Assembly (NCBI RefSeq): GCF_011602485.2
Contig: NZ_CP050022.2
Location: 2,748,001-2,812,000 of the forward strand
Source: Bradyrhizobium sp. 1(2017)
GTDB lineage: Bacteria; Pseudomonadota; Alphaproteobacteria; Rhizobiales; Xanthobacteraceae
Direction of reading: 5' to 3'
Length of the DNA stretch: 64,000 bases
Within the stretch, counting starts at the first letter, position 1. Every line of letters starts with the position of its first letter. The notes below the pieces were generated by a model. It saw nothing but the letters and a program-made list of their open reading frames with translations. It was not told the DNA's origin and made no database searches. This document shows positions 37,863-46,411 of the stretch, one piece after another. The translations under genes and the position numbers were made by a program.

Positions 37863-39512
37863 TTACGGCGCCGGGATCGACAGCAGGCTGGAAATGCCGC
37901 GGCCGCGGATGTCGTAGACGCGGGCGAACACCACGTCGTCGCGCTTGATCTCGACCATGACCGGTGCGGTGAGGCCCTTGCAGTAGAACTCGCCGAGTGT
38001 CATCGCGAAATCGGCCGCGTTGGAATCCCAGCCGATGGTGAAGTCGGGGCCGAGCGCGACCTGGGCGGGGCGCTGCGGACCGCACACCGCGACCTTCCAT
38101 TTGCGATTGACGGGCGGCACTTCCTGGCGCTCGACGAGCTGCTCGCGCAATTCGTCCGAGGCCTGCTTCAGCGCCAGGCCCCAATAGTCCAGCATGAAGC
38201 GGTCATCGGCGCCGCGCACGGTGCCGGCGATGTGGTTGAAATGGGTGTACTGATAAGGATGCAGCCGGATCATCTCGGCGAGCGAGAGCGCGAGGCCGAA
38301 GCAAAAGGTCGCGAGCACGACCGGCTGCCAGGTGCGGTGATTGGTGCGCAGGCGCTCCATGGCCCAGGCGAAGGCGACGCCGCCGAGCGCCGCCATCGGC
38401 GGGATCACGAAGACGAAATGGCGGATGCCGTTGTACAGCGCCGGCCGCTTCACCATCGCGATCACGAGCGGGAGGGTCGCGGCGAGCGTCAGCATCAGGA
38501 GGATGGTCTTGCGGCGCGCCGGAACCTCGCGGCGCGGCAGCATGGCGAAAGTGCCGACCACGGCGCCCGCCATCAGCACCAGCATCACTTCGGGCAGCTG
38601 CAGCGCGAACAGCGTCGGCAGATAGGACCAGGGCATGTCGGGCACGGACACGATCGCACCGTCGAACATTTCCTTCCAGGGCTTCTCGAAGAAGTGCGAG
38701 AAGTAGGTCAGCGCCTCGAAGGGATTGCCGGGCTCCATGATCGACCACGGCCAGATCAATCCCATCACGAGATAGCCGAACACGAGGCCCGGCAGCAGCA
38801 CATAGACGACATGGGCGAAGCGGCGGATCGCCTCGCGCCGCCCCTCGTTGCGCAGCTCCTCCAGGAACAGCGGGACGAAGCCGAGCATGGCATAAACCAG
38901 CGCGAGGCCACCGAGAACGCGGCAGCCGAGCGACAGGCCGGCTCCCAGGCCGACGATCAGGATCGTGCGCGGCGACGGCTGCGGATATTCCTCGGCGAGC
39001 CGGACGAGGCCGAGCATCAGGATGATCATGGCCACCGCGAAAGGCGCATCCTTCGGGTTCATGAACATGTGGCCGTAGAAGATCGGGCACAGCGCGAGCA
39101 GCAGAAGCGCGGCAAGGCCGGCGAGGGGGCCGCCGATGCGGCGGCCGAGCCGCCACGTCACCGCAAGCCCGATCACGCCGACGATGGCGCCGACCAGACG
39201 TCGCGTCTCGAACAGCTCGAGCGGGATGATCTTGTGCAGGAGAGCGGCGACCATGTCGAAGCCGCCGCCATACATGTAGAGATTGGCAAACGAGAGCGCC
39301 GCGGTGTCCTTGAAGCCGGAACCGAACATGCGCAGCAACAGATCGGCATATTCGGCGTGCGTGTAATCGTCCCAGCCGAGCCCGTAGTCGCGGAAGGTCA
39401 AGCCTGCAACGACCGCGACCGCGGCGAGCACCACCATGGCGAGATCGTCGCAAGTCCGTTCGATCGAGCGCCGCAGAGGCGTGTCGATCGCCGAAGTCGT
39501 GATGGATGTCAT
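37863..39512 (-). CDS. ArnT/PMT-like glycosyltransferase, family 39 type
   Basis: A 549-residue integral membrane protein with about 11-12 hydrophobic segments. The first periplasmic loop has an acidic motif, GLGWDDYTHAEYADLLLRMF (about 44-63), where PMT/ArnT-type enzymes keep catalytic acidic residues. The second loop has FYGHMFMNPKDAPFAVAMII. The C-terminal part (after about 440) is soluble. Such enzymes transfer sugars from polyprenyl-phosphate carriers to proteins or lipids at the periplasmic face. The acceptor is unknown. It is a single gene with repeat DNA after its 3' end. Confidence 0.8.
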   Translation of the reverse strand: MTSITTSAIDTPLRRSIERTCDDLAMVVLAAVAVVAGLTFRDYGLGWDDYTHAEYADLLLRMFGSGFKDTAALSFANLYMYGGGFDMVAALLHKIIPLELFETRRLVGAIVGVIGLAVTWRLGRRIGGPLAGLAALLLLALCPIFYGHMFMNPKDAPFAVAMIILMLGLVRLAEEYPQPSPRTILIVGLGAGLSLGCRVLGGLALVYAMLGFVPLFLEELRNEGRREAIRRFAHVVYVLLPGLVFGYLVMGLIWPWSIMEPGNPFEALTYFSHFFEKPWKEMFDGAIVSVPDMPWSYLPTLFALQLPEVMLVLMAGAVVGTFAMLPRREVPARRKTILLMLTLAATLPLVIAMVKRPALYNGIRHFVFVIPPMAALGGVAFAWAMERLRTNHRTWQPVVLATFCFGLALSLAEMIRLHPYQYTHFNHIAGTVRGADDRFMLDYWGLALKQASDELREQLVERQEVPPVNRKWKVAVCGPQRPAQVALGPDFTIGWDSNAADFAMTLGEFYCKGLTAPVMVEIKRDDVVFARVYDIRGRGISSLLSIPAP

Positions 39513-39822
39513 GACTATTGGCGCCCCGGAATCCCCTCTAGGCCCAGCTGGTGCGCGCGGGCCTGCTCCCGGAATCCCTATAGCGCAGTTCCATTACCAA
39601 GTAATTGGGCATTATGGCTAAATTCCTGATGCGACGCAGCAAATCCAGAAACTTGGAGCATCGTAGCTGTAGCGATCCGTAGCTGAAGGGAATGTGAATA
39701 AGTCCCTGATTTCCTTCCCTTTAGGAACGACGCCCACAATTGGCCGTTGGCGTGGAACATCGTAAGGCGGTATCGTGGCGTGACGAGTGTCGCGTGTGGA
39801 TGCGCGGCCGGGGGTGAGTTCG
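39513..39822. other. Divergent intergenic region
   Basis: These 310 bases separate the minus-strand glycosyltransferase and the plus-strand membrane protein gene. No coding frame is convincing. The region contains an EcfG-type promoter near its right end (39724-39748). Nothing else was recognised in the left 200 bases, which are AT-richer than average. Confidence 0.5.
39724..39748 (+). promoter_or_regulatory. Putative EcfG (general stress) promoter
   Basis: GGAAC at 39724-39728 and CGTT at 39745-39748 are separated by 16 bases. This matches the GGAAC-N16/17-CGTT promoter of the alphaproteobacterial general stress sigma factor EcfG. It lies 74 bases before the start at 39823 and points toward that gene. 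Confidence 0.6.
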
Positions 39823-40704
39823 ATGACCTTGGCATTGTTGATCGTGGGGATTTTCGCCGTTCTGGCGGGCCTCCTGGCGATCCTGTTCGGCTATTCAGTC
39901 AGGGAATTCAGTGTCGGCAGCACCCTCATAATCTCCGGAACCGTCGGCGTCTGCACCGGACTGTTACTGGTCGGCCTGTATGCCCTGCTGCTCGAGCTGA
40001 GGGGCATTGCCCGCCGGCTGGCCGCAGGATCGGTTGCATCGTCCGAAGTTCGGGTCAGGCCGGTGCTGCCGGGCCTGGCGATGCAAGGCGCGCCTGCATC
40101 CGAGCCCGCGGTTGCCGCGCCTGCGAAGATCGAACCGGCGGCGCCGCCGCCGCCACCGGCTGCAGGTCCTCTGCCGTGGCAGGGCGAAGCCGCCGCGCGC
40201 GAGCGTCCGCGCATTGAGGCGCCGGAAGCCCCAACGCCGCCTGCGGCGCCGGAAGCGCCGCGTCGTCGCAACCTGATGTTCGCCTCGACCTCGCGCAAGG
40301 AGCGCGAACGGGCGGAGGCAAAGGGCACCGAGGGCCCGACGCCGCCTCCTGAAGAACCCGCAGCTTCCGCCGCGCAGGATGCCCCGTCCGCCAGCTTCGA
40401 CGACGCCTGGCCGAAGCCGGAGCGCCTGCGCCAGCCGGAGCCGCCCGCGGCCGCGCGCCGCCCGCCGCCGCCTCAGCAGCGCTCGCCCTCGACCTTTGCG
40501 GAAGCCGCGCCTCCGGCGCCGCCTGCAGCTGAGCCCGTGGCTGCGCCCGAGGAGCCGCGCGTCACCGTGCTCAAGTCCGGCGTCGTCGACGGCATGGCCT
40601 ATTCGCTCTATTCCGACGGCTCGATCGAAGCGCAGATGCCGGAGGGCATGATGCGCTTTGCCTCGATCGATGAGCTCCGCTCCCATCTCGACCAGCGCGG
40701 TTGA
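39823..40704 (+). CDS. Membrane protein with Pro/Ala-rich domain, unknown function
   Basis: A 293-residue protein. Two hydrophobic helices lie in the first 60 residues (TLALLIVGIFAVLAGLLAIL and STLIISGTVGVCTGLLLVGL). A long Pro/Ala/Glu-rich region then follows (about 80-240). The C-terminus ends in a conserved-looking small motif, AYSLYSDGSIEAQMPEGMMR, then FASIDELRSHL. The ATG at 39823 has GGGGTGAG upstream. It is 127 bases before mucR on the same strand and follows a candidate EcfG promoter. The topology suggests a membrane anchor with a flexible cytoplasmic arm presenting the C-terminal motif. Function is unknown. Confidence 0.7.
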   Translation: MTLALLIVGIFAVLAGLLAILFGYSVREFSVGSTLIISGTVGVCTGLLLVGLYALLLELRGIARRLAAGSVASSEVRVRPVLPGLAMQGAPASEPAVAAPAKIEPAAPPPPPAAGPLPWQGEAAARERPRIEAPEAPTPPAAPEAPRRRNLMFASTSRKERERAEAKGTEGPTPPPEEPAASAAQDAPSASFDDAWPKPERLRQPEPPAAARRPPPPQQRSPSTFAEAAPPAPPAAEPVAAPEEPRVTVLKSGVVDGMAYSLYSDGSIEAQMPEGMMRFASIDELRSHLDQRG

Positions 40705-40831
40705 GTACCCAAGTAAAGAGCTACCGTTCGGCAGTAATCGTCAGTCGTCGTGTTCGGCCGAACGCGTTCTTGACAGGGAATACTTTGACGTCGTCAATCC
40801 CGTGGGACGCAAGGTGGAGAAAGGCGGGCGA

Positions 40832-41248
40832 ATGTCGGATGTGGGAGGCAAGAATTTCATCGAGCTGACGGCGGGCATCGTGTCGGCCTATCTCAGCAAC
40901 AATCCGACGCCCGCGGCCGAGATCCCGAACCTGATCAGCCAGGTGCATGGCGCCTTGGTGCGGGTCTCGTCGGGCCGGACCGAGGCTGCGCCGCTCGAGC
41001 CGGCAAAGCCCGCGGTCTCGCTGAAGAAGTCGATCGCGCCGGACTATCTGGTGTGTCTGGAAGACGGCAAGCGCTTCAAGTCGCTGAAGCGCCATCTGCG
41101 CACCCAGTACAACATGACGCCCGAGCAATATCGCGAGAAATGGGGCCTGCCGGCCGACTATCCCATGGTTGCGCCGAACTACGCGGTGGCGCGCTCGCAA
41201 CTGGCCAAGCAGATGGGCCTCGGGCAGCAGCAGCGGAAGCGGAAGTAG
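40832..41248 (+). CDS. mucR: MucR/Ros family transcriptional regulator
   Basis: A 138-residue MucR-type regulator. The N-terminal dimerisation part includes FIELTAGIVSAYLSNNPTPA, and the C-terminal DNA-binding domain has VCLEDGKRFKSLKRHLRTQY then NMTPEQYREKWGLP. In the Ros zinc finger this would be Cys2-His2; here the second ligand is Asp and the last His is Gln, a combination that may not bind zinc. Family members regulate exopolysaccharide, motility and cell-cycle genes in rhizobia. The ATG at 40832 starts the conserved MSDVGGKNFIEL. Confidence 0.92.
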   Translation: MSDVGGKNFIELTAGIVSAYLSNNPTPAAEIPNLISQVHGALVRVSSGRTEAAPLEPAKPAVSLKKSIAPDYLVCLEDGKRFKSLKRHLRTQYNMTPEQYREKWGLPADYPMVAPNYAVARSQLAKQMGLGQQQRKRK

Positions 41249-41261
41249 TCCGGCCTAAGAT

Positions 41262-41361
41262 CTCGTAGGATCGGCAGAGCGAAGCGTGCCCACCACCTCG
41301 AGCGCGAACTGAAGGAAGATGCGTGGGCAAGGCGCAACGGCGCCTTTGCCCAGCCTACGAG
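41262..41361. repeat. Palindromic intergenic repeat, family A
   Basis: The outer arms CTCGTAGG (41262-41269) and CCTACGAG (41354-41361) are perfect inverted copies. The inside shares GTGCCCACCACCTC (41286-41299) and GCGCCTTTGCCCA with the element at 36668-36763. It lies between the convergent mucR and sufE genes and may also end transcription of either. Confidence 0.8.
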
Positions 41362-41374
41362 GCTGCGAAGCTTC

Positions 41375-41803
41375 TCACGACGCTTCCGCGAGCGCCTCTT
41401 TCGCGTCGGTCTTGATGCGCTCGACCATGGAGCGCAGCCCATTGGACCGCTGCGGCGTCAGATGATCGCGAAAGCCGAACTCGTTGAACACCGCGATCGC
41501 GTCGGTATCGAGAATTTCCTGCGGCGTGCGGCCCGAATAGAGCGAGAGCACGATCGCGACCAGCCCGCGCACGATATGCGCGTCGCTGTCGCCGCGATAT
41601 TTCAGGATCGGCGCGCCATGGCTGCGGTCGACCAGCTTTTGGAGCCAGACCTGGCTGACGCAGCCATTCACCTTGTTCTCGGCGGAGTGCTCGGCCTCCG
41701 GCAGCGGTTCCAGGGTACGGCCGAGCTCGATGACGTACCGATAGCGGTCGTCCCACTCGTCCAGAAGCTCGAAATTGTCCCTGATTTCGTCGATTGTCGT
41801 CAT
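41375..41803 (-). CDS. sufE: SufE family Fe-S cluster assembly protein
   Basis: A 142-residue SufE with the sulfur-accepting cysteine in NKVNGCVSQVWLQ (C48) and the typical SLYSGRTPQEIL region. SufE takes persulfide from the SufS cysteine desulfurase and passes it to the SufBCD scaffold. No other suf gene is nearby, which is common in alphaproteobacteria. It is convergent with mucR across a repeat. Confidence 0.95.
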   Translation of the reverse strand: MTTIDEIRDNFELLDEWDDRYRYVIELGRTLEPLPEAEHSAENKVNGCVSQVWLQKLVDRSHGAPILKYRGDSDAHIVRGLVAIVLSLYSGRTPQEILDTDAIAVFNEFGFRDHLTPQRSNGLRSMVERIKTDAKEALAEAS

Positions 41804-41993
41804 GCTGGCCTACGGTTTCCGCTTCCCGCCAATATAGGGACGCGAAGCTGCGAAATCGATAGGGTTTGGGCTCGAATCGACGATCAGAATGCTGACAACC
41901 GGCCTTCTGGTCGCTCTCCCTGCGTGGGTGGAGCCATCGCCATCGCCAGCTACTTGGCGTAGAATGGAGCGGCCCAATCGAGCATGGAGTGCA

Positions 41994-42479
41994 ATGATGC
42001 GTTCCGTCAAATTGCTGGCCGCCCTTGTCGTCCTCGTGATTCCGCTCGGATCTCCGCGAACGCTACAGGCGCAGGATCAGCCGGCATACGTCCGCATCAC
42101 GCCAACCGATCTGAAGTGGAGTCCACTCGTTTCAATGCCGAAAGGCGCACAGATTGCTGTGCTGCACGGCAGTCTTGCCAAACCCGGCTTGTTTACGATC
42201 CGCGTGAAGCTGCCCGCGAACTTCAAATTGCCTGTCCATTCTCATCCCGACGAGCGGGTCCGCACGATCATTTCCGGAACCTACTATTCCGGCATCGGCG
42301 ACAAGGCCGAGAGCTCGAAACTGATGGCTCTTCCCCCGGGCACGTTCTCGCATGTCCCACCCAAGGTGTGGCAGTTCGCGGAAACACGAGACGAAGAGGT
42401 CATCTTCCAGATCACCGGCGTCGGCCCCTCCGGTATCGATTACCTGAATGCAACCGACGATCCGCGGAAGGCTCAATAG
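41994..42479 (+). CDS. Exported cupin-domain protein
   Basis: A 161-residue protein with a signal peptide (MMRSVKLLAALVVLVIPLG, ending near TLQAQD) and a single cupin domain. The metal-binding histidines lie in FKLPVHSHPDERVRTIISGT (HSH then a spaced Arg/Glu). GGAG lies a few bases before the ATG pair at 41994/41997. Such small cupins often bind metal or act as simple dioxygenases or isomerases; no substrate can be assigned. Codon and base use look slightly less GC-rich than the neighbours, which might mean recent transfer; this is a weak impression. Confidence 0.85.
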   Translation: MMRSVKLLAALVVLVIPLGSPRTLQAQDQPAYVRITPTDLKWSPLVSMPKGAQIAVLHGSLAKPGLFTIRVKLPANFKLPVHSHPDERVRTIISGTYYSGIGDKAESSKLMALPPGTFSHVPPKVWQFAETRDEEVIFQITGVGPSGIDYLNATDDPRKAQ

Positions 42480-42542
42480 GCGTCCGCCACTGCGGAGAGC
42501 GGCGAGCCACGCGCACATCGCCGAAGCTTGCGCGGACGCGCC

Positions 42543-42986
42543 CTAATTCGCCGCTTGAGGTCCGCGCCATTCCAGCGCGAGGTCGTCCTGGGTCAGGGTG
42601 TCGCGCACCGACTCGTTCGCGGCAATGTCGCCTTCGCCGGCCAGCGCGATCGAGCCGGTATGGTCGGGCGCCTTCTTGTCAGTCTTGTCGGTCTTCTCGT
42701 TCTTCTCGTTGGTGATCTGCTCTTTCTTGTCGTTGATGATCTGGTAGAGCTTGCGCGCGCCGTCCTGGGCCCGTTGGCCGATGATGGCCGCGGCCTGGCC
42801 GCCGACCTCGCAGGCTGCCGGCTGGCGCTTGCAGAACTGGCTCGCGTCGGAGACGGCCGCAGTCGCAGCCTGCACCGCGTCGGCAGCGCCGATTTGCGGC
42901 AGCTTCTCCGCCTCCGGAGTCTTGTCCCGCGGCAGGAGCACCAGCACCAGCCCGAGCCAGAATGTGATGCGGAGCAGAAAGCGCAT
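42543..42986 (-). CDS. DUF5330-like membrane-anchored protein
   Basis: A 147-residue protein with one N-terminal hydrophobic helix (MRFLLRITFWLGLVLVLLP), then a soluble part. A pair of cysteines in ASQFCKRQPAACEVGGQA matches DUF5330 as I recall it; the C-terminal third is Lys/Asp-rich. The ATG at 42986 starts the helix and has AAGG upstream. It is likely exported and tethered, with the two cysteines forming a disulfide in the periplasm. Function unknown. It is a single gene. Confidence 0.72.
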   Translation of the reverse strand: MRFLLRITFWLGLVLVLLPRDKTPEAEKLPQIGAADAVQAATAAVSDASQFCKRQPAACEVGGQAAAIIGQRAQDGARKLYQIINDKKEQITNEKNEKTDKTDKKAPDHTGSIALAGEGDIAANESVRDTLTQDDLALEWRGPQAAN

Positions 42987-43398
42987 CCTTGCGACCTGTA
43001 TCCTAGATCCCGCCCGCGGCGATCTCCGCGGGATGTCGGACCTAGCAACCCTCGATAAATCGCAAGTGATTGCCTTGAGCTTAATTCGCGGAAAACTTAC
43101 GCAAGATTCTTCGAGATCGACGCTCCGGTAAATTTTCGATTGACGCCCGCGCGCGTGATTCTGCCGACCGCCCCGCATCCACCAATTCGAAACCATGCGG
43201 AGCGAGGTGAAACCCTGTGTTCACCATTCGCAGCGAAGACGTCGCCAAATCGTCTAAAAAGCCCCGCGATGACGCGGTGGCCGGCCGCACCCGGCGCCGC
43301 CTTAGCACTCGTTTAAGGTCGCTCTGACACGGTGGCTCAACGACAAGGAGGCGTTCCGGCGCGCCTTCTCAAGACGATTGAGCCGAAGCGCGAGACCC
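42987..43398. other. Divergent intergenic region before the sensor kinase
   Basis: About 410 bases without a convincing gene. It is relatively AT-rich near 43065-43140. It should contain promoters for the DUF5330 and kinase genes; no known sigma or CtrA motif was recognised. Confidence 0.45.
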
Positions 43399-45258
43399 GT
43401 GACAGTTTTGAGTATCATCCGCGATTGTCTCGATGCGCTGCTGCATCCCTCCGCGCGTTACGATGCGCTGACGCGAGCGCGCCATCGTGCCTTCATGGCG
43501 CCGCGGCTGCTCGGCAGCCTGGCCGCCTTTGCCGCATTCCCGATCTATCTCGTCCTGCGCGGCGCACCGAGCGCGATCGAGGTCGCCGCCTTCGCCTGGC
43601 TGATCGCGCCGATCCTGCTGTCCTGGTTCCTGTCGCGCACCGGCCGTTATGAAGGCGCGCATGTGCTGTCGTCGCTGTCGCTCGCCGGCCTGATCATGGC
43701 GGTCGCGGCCACCACCGGCGGCATCGAATCCTTTGCCGCGATCTGGCTGGTCGTGGTTCCGCTCGAAGCTGCGCTGTCGGCCTCGCGCCGCGTCACGGCC
43801 TTTGCTTCGCTGCTCGCGCTGTCCTGTGCCGGCATCCTGATCCTCATCAGCCAGCTCGGCTGGTTACCGGCCGGTGAGCCGACCGCCGCAGAACGCAGCG
43901 TTCTGATGGCGCTCGGCGTCGCGTCGGCGACGCTCTATGCGGCGGGCCTCGCCTTCGGCGCGGAATCGCTGGCGCGCACCAGCGTTGCGCTGCTCTCGCG
44001 CGAGGAAGAGCGCTATCGCCTGCTCGCGCGCAACATGAGCGACGTCATCTCGCGCCACCAGCGCAATGGCGCGGTGCAGTTCATTTCTCCGGCCGCGGAG
44101 GCCATGCTCGGCATTCCCGTCGCGCAACTGCTCGGCCACGGCCTGTTCGACCGTGTCCACGTCGCCGACCGGCCGGCCTATCTCACGGCTCTGTCGGATG
44201 CGGCGCGCGGCAATGTGCGCAGCGTCGAGTTCCGGCTGCGGCGCGAGCCTGGCGGCTCCGAGCGCGGCCATATCGACTTCATCTGGGTGGAGATGCGCTG
44301 TCGCCCGCTCGAACAGGAAAAAGCTCGCGACATCACGCAGGAGGCCGAAGTCGTCGCCGTGATGCGCGACGTCACCGACCGCAAGCTGTCCGAGCAGGCG
44401 CTGGATCAGGCGCGCAGCGCCGCCGAGGCGGCCGATGCCGCCAAGACGCGCTTCCTCGCCACGATGAGCCACGAGCTGCGCACGCCGCTCAATGCGATCA
44501 TCGGCTTCTCCGAGATGATCGCGCAGGAGCAGACCTTGATGCTCGGCGTCGCCCAGCGCAAGGAATACGCCCAGCTCATCAACGATTCCGGCCAGCATCT
44601 GCTGTCGGTCGTCAACGGCATCCTGGACATGTCCAAGATGGAATCCGGCAATTTCGAGATCGCCTCGGAGCCGTTCGCGCCGCGCGCCTCGCTGATGCAT
44701 TGCTGCAATCTGCTGGCGCTGAAGGCGCGGGAGAACGGCATCGACCTCGTCACCGATGCGCCGCAGGACCTGCCGGTCATGACCGGCGATCCCAGGGCCT
44801 TCAAGCAGATCGTGCTCAACCTCGTCGCCAACGCCATCAAGTTCACCGAGCGCGGCGGTCAGGTCAGCGTGACGGCGGCGGTGTCGGGTTCCCAACTGGC
44901 GTTGCGCATCAGCGACACGGGCGTCGGCATCGCACCCGACGATCTCAAGCGCATCGGCGCGCCATTCTTCCAGGCGGGCAAGACCTATCAGCGCCGCCAC
45001 GAAGGCACCGGCCTCGGACTCTCGATCGTGAAGAGTCTCGTGGCGTTGCATCTCGGCGAATTGACGGTACAAAGCAGGTTGGGCGAGGGGACGGCCGTCA
45101 CCGTCAAGCTGCCGCTCGTCTACACGCCGCCGCTGGCCAGAACGTCCGACAAAAAGACGTCTGACGAGAAGGCGAGCGAGAGCAAGATTGCGACCCTGAC
45201 GCCGGTGCTGCGCCAGGAAACTCAGAACCAACCCGCTCTGGTGAAGAAAAGTGCCTAA
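43399..45258 (+). CDS. Membrane PAS-domain sensor histidine kinase (PleC/DivJ-like)
   Basis: A 619-residue kinase. The N-terminal 190 residues hold about six membrane helices. A PAS domain follows (about 200-330, SREEERYRLLARNMSDVISR onward), then HisKA with MSHELRTPLNAIIGFSEMI (phospho-acceptor His358) and an HATPase domain with NLVANAIKFTERGG, DTGVGIAP and HEGTGLGLS. The H-box is of the type found in the cell-cycle kinases PleC and DivJ. No response regulator gene is adjacent, so it probably acts on a distant one; DivK is a candidate by analogy. A GTG at 43399 is chosen; a TTG at 43378 is possible. It overlaps the next gene by 8 bases. Confidence 0.85.
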   Translation: MTVLSIIRDCLDALLHPSARYDALTRARHRAFMAPRLLGSLAAFAAFPIYLVLRGAPSAIEVAAFAWLIAPILLSWFLSRTGRYEGAHVLSSLSLAGLIMAVAATTGGIESFAAIWLVVVPLEAALSASRRVTAFASLLALSCAGILILISQLGWLPAGEPTAAERSVLMALGVASATLYAAGLAFGAESLARTSVALLSREEERYRLLARNMSDVISRHQRNGAVQFISPAAEAMLGIPVAQLLGHGLFDRVHVADRPAYLTALSDAARGNVRSVEFRLRREPGGSERGHIDFIWVEMRCRPLEQEKARDITQEAEVVAVMRDVTDRKLSEQALDQARSAAEAADAAKTRFLATMSHELRTPLNAIIGFSEMIAQEQTLMLGVAQRKEYAQLINDSGQHLLSVVNGILDMSKMESGNFEIASEPFAPRASLMHCCNLLALKARENGIDLVTDAPQDLPVMTGDPRAFKQIVLNLVANAIKFTERGGQVSVTAAVSGSQLALRISDTGVGIAPDDLKRIGAPFFQAGKTYQRRHEGTGLGLSIVKSLVALHLGELTVQSRLGEGTAVTVKLPLVYTPPLARTSDKKTSDEKASESKIATLTPVLRQETQNQPALVKKSA

Positions 45259-45952
45259 GAAGTCTGCAAAGGACGAAGCCGCGCCGCGCCGTCGTGGCGC
45301 CAAGGCCGCGGTCATCGATGTCGAGACCGAGCGCAACCTCGTGATGCGCGTGCTGCTGCACAGCCCCAAGGATACGCTGGCCGGCCTCGTCGCGGTCGCC
45401 GCGGTCGGTGCGATCGTTGCCAATGCGCTGTTCCTCCAGACCGGCCGGCATCCCGCGCCGATGTTCGGCACGGTGATCAATTTTCCCGCGCCGTCGTCCG
45501 CGTCGCTGTCGAATCCCTTGCCGCGTCCGCGTCCCGTCGGCGCCGACACTTCGCCCCTCGAGCCGCGCGCGACGGAGTTTCGTGCCGAGTCCAAACCCGT
45601 CGAGCGCGCCGCCGAGAAGCCGCCCGAAAAGCCCGTCGAGGCGACCGCCTCTACGCGCTCGAGCGATCCGATGACCAACCTGGTCAAGGCCACGACCTCG
45701 GCGCCGCCCTCGGCCCTGCGTCCGCCGGCGCCGATCCCGACGCAAAGCCCGGCGGCGCGACGCATCGCCGGTGTGCAGCGCGCGCTGTCCGAATATGGCT
45801 ACGGGAATCTGAAGATCTCGGGCACGATGAGCGGCGAGACCCAGGCCGCGATTCAGAAGTTCGAGCGCGAGCACAAGATGCAGGTCACCGGCCAGGTGTC
45901 CGACCGTCTGCTGCGCGAACTCGGTGCGGCGATAGGCCATCCCGTCGAATAA
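45251..45952 (+). CDS. Membrane-anchored peptidoglycan-binding domain protein
   Basis: A 233-residue protein starting at a GTG. A cytoplasmic N-terminus with basic residues (RRRGAKAAV), one membrane helix (about 42-60, LAGLVAVAAVGAIVANALF), a Pro-rich linker, and a C-terminal PG_binding_1 domain (about 170-233, AGVQRALSEYGYGNLKISGT) place it in the inner membrane with its domain in the periplasm. It overlaps the sensor kinase gene by 8 bases, so the two are translated together. This suggests a link of kinase signalling to the cell wall, which is inference. Confidence 0.82.
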   Translation: MPKKSAKDEAAPRRRGAKAAVIDVETERNLVMRVLLHSPKDTLAGLVAVAAVGAIVANALFLQTGRHPAPMFGTVINFPAPSSASLSNPLPRPRPVGADTSPLEPRATEFRAESKPVERAAEKPPEKPVEATASTRSSDPMTNLVKATTSAPPSALRPPAPIPTQSPAARRIAGVQRALSEYGYGNLKISGTMSGETQAAIQKFEREHKMQVTGQVSDRLLRELGAAIGHPVE

Positions 45953-46009
45953 TTTCCACGCGCGTGCGACGGCTGGCGCTGACTGCGCCACTGGCCTATC
46001 GTTCGATTC

Positions 46010-46354
46010 ATGCGTTTGAAATCCAACATTTGGGTGGCGGCTTATCTGCGCCGCTGCCAGACCGAGGGTGTGTTCGGCGCCGTGCGCCGCCGCGGAGCCG
46101 AGGAGGCGGGTGCAGTGTTCGTCAAGGTGTCGCTGCTCGACGGCAATGCGATGCTGTATGCGCCTGCGCCGCAGACCGTCTATGACGACGGCCGCCCCGT
46201 CGATCGACTGTTCGTGCCGGTCGCGCCGCAGCCCTTGCCGGACCACACCATTGAGGAAAGGCTGACACGGGAAATCCGCTTCGATCCGGACGCCTGGATC
46301 GTCGAGACCGAGGATCGCTCGGGCCGGCATTTTCTGGATTTGGCGAAGACATAA
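46010..46354 (+). CDS. DUF1491 family protein
   Basis: A 114-residue protein of the DUF1491 family: LKSNIWVAAYLRRCQTEGVF at the start, GAVFVKVSLLDGNAMLYAP in the middle and RFDPDAWIVETEDRSGRHFL near the end. It is common in alphaproteobacteria and of unknown function. It is 57 bases after the peptidoglycan-binding gene and may belong to the kinase operon. Confidence 0.85.
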   Translation: MRLKSNIWVAAYLRRCQTEGVFGAVRRRGAEEAGAVFVKVSLLDGNAMLYAPAPQTVYDDGRPVDRLFVPVAPQPLPDHTIEERLTREIRFDPDAWIVETEDRSGRHFLDLAKT

Positions 46355-46411
46355 CTGCTTCTACCGCCATTGCGAGCGCGTTGTGCTCAACGTTAGCGCC
46401 GACGCGAGAAA

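Noticed and set aside
37815..39629. 604-codon open frame on the plus strand opposite the PMT-like gene
   Set aside because: Arg/His/Gln/Glu-rich, no domain, and the minus strand encodes a coherent 12-helix membrane protein.
41994..42479. Cupin gene as a recent horizontal acquisition
   Set aside because: Only a slight drop in GC was noticed by eye, with no flanking mobile elements; not enough for a claim.
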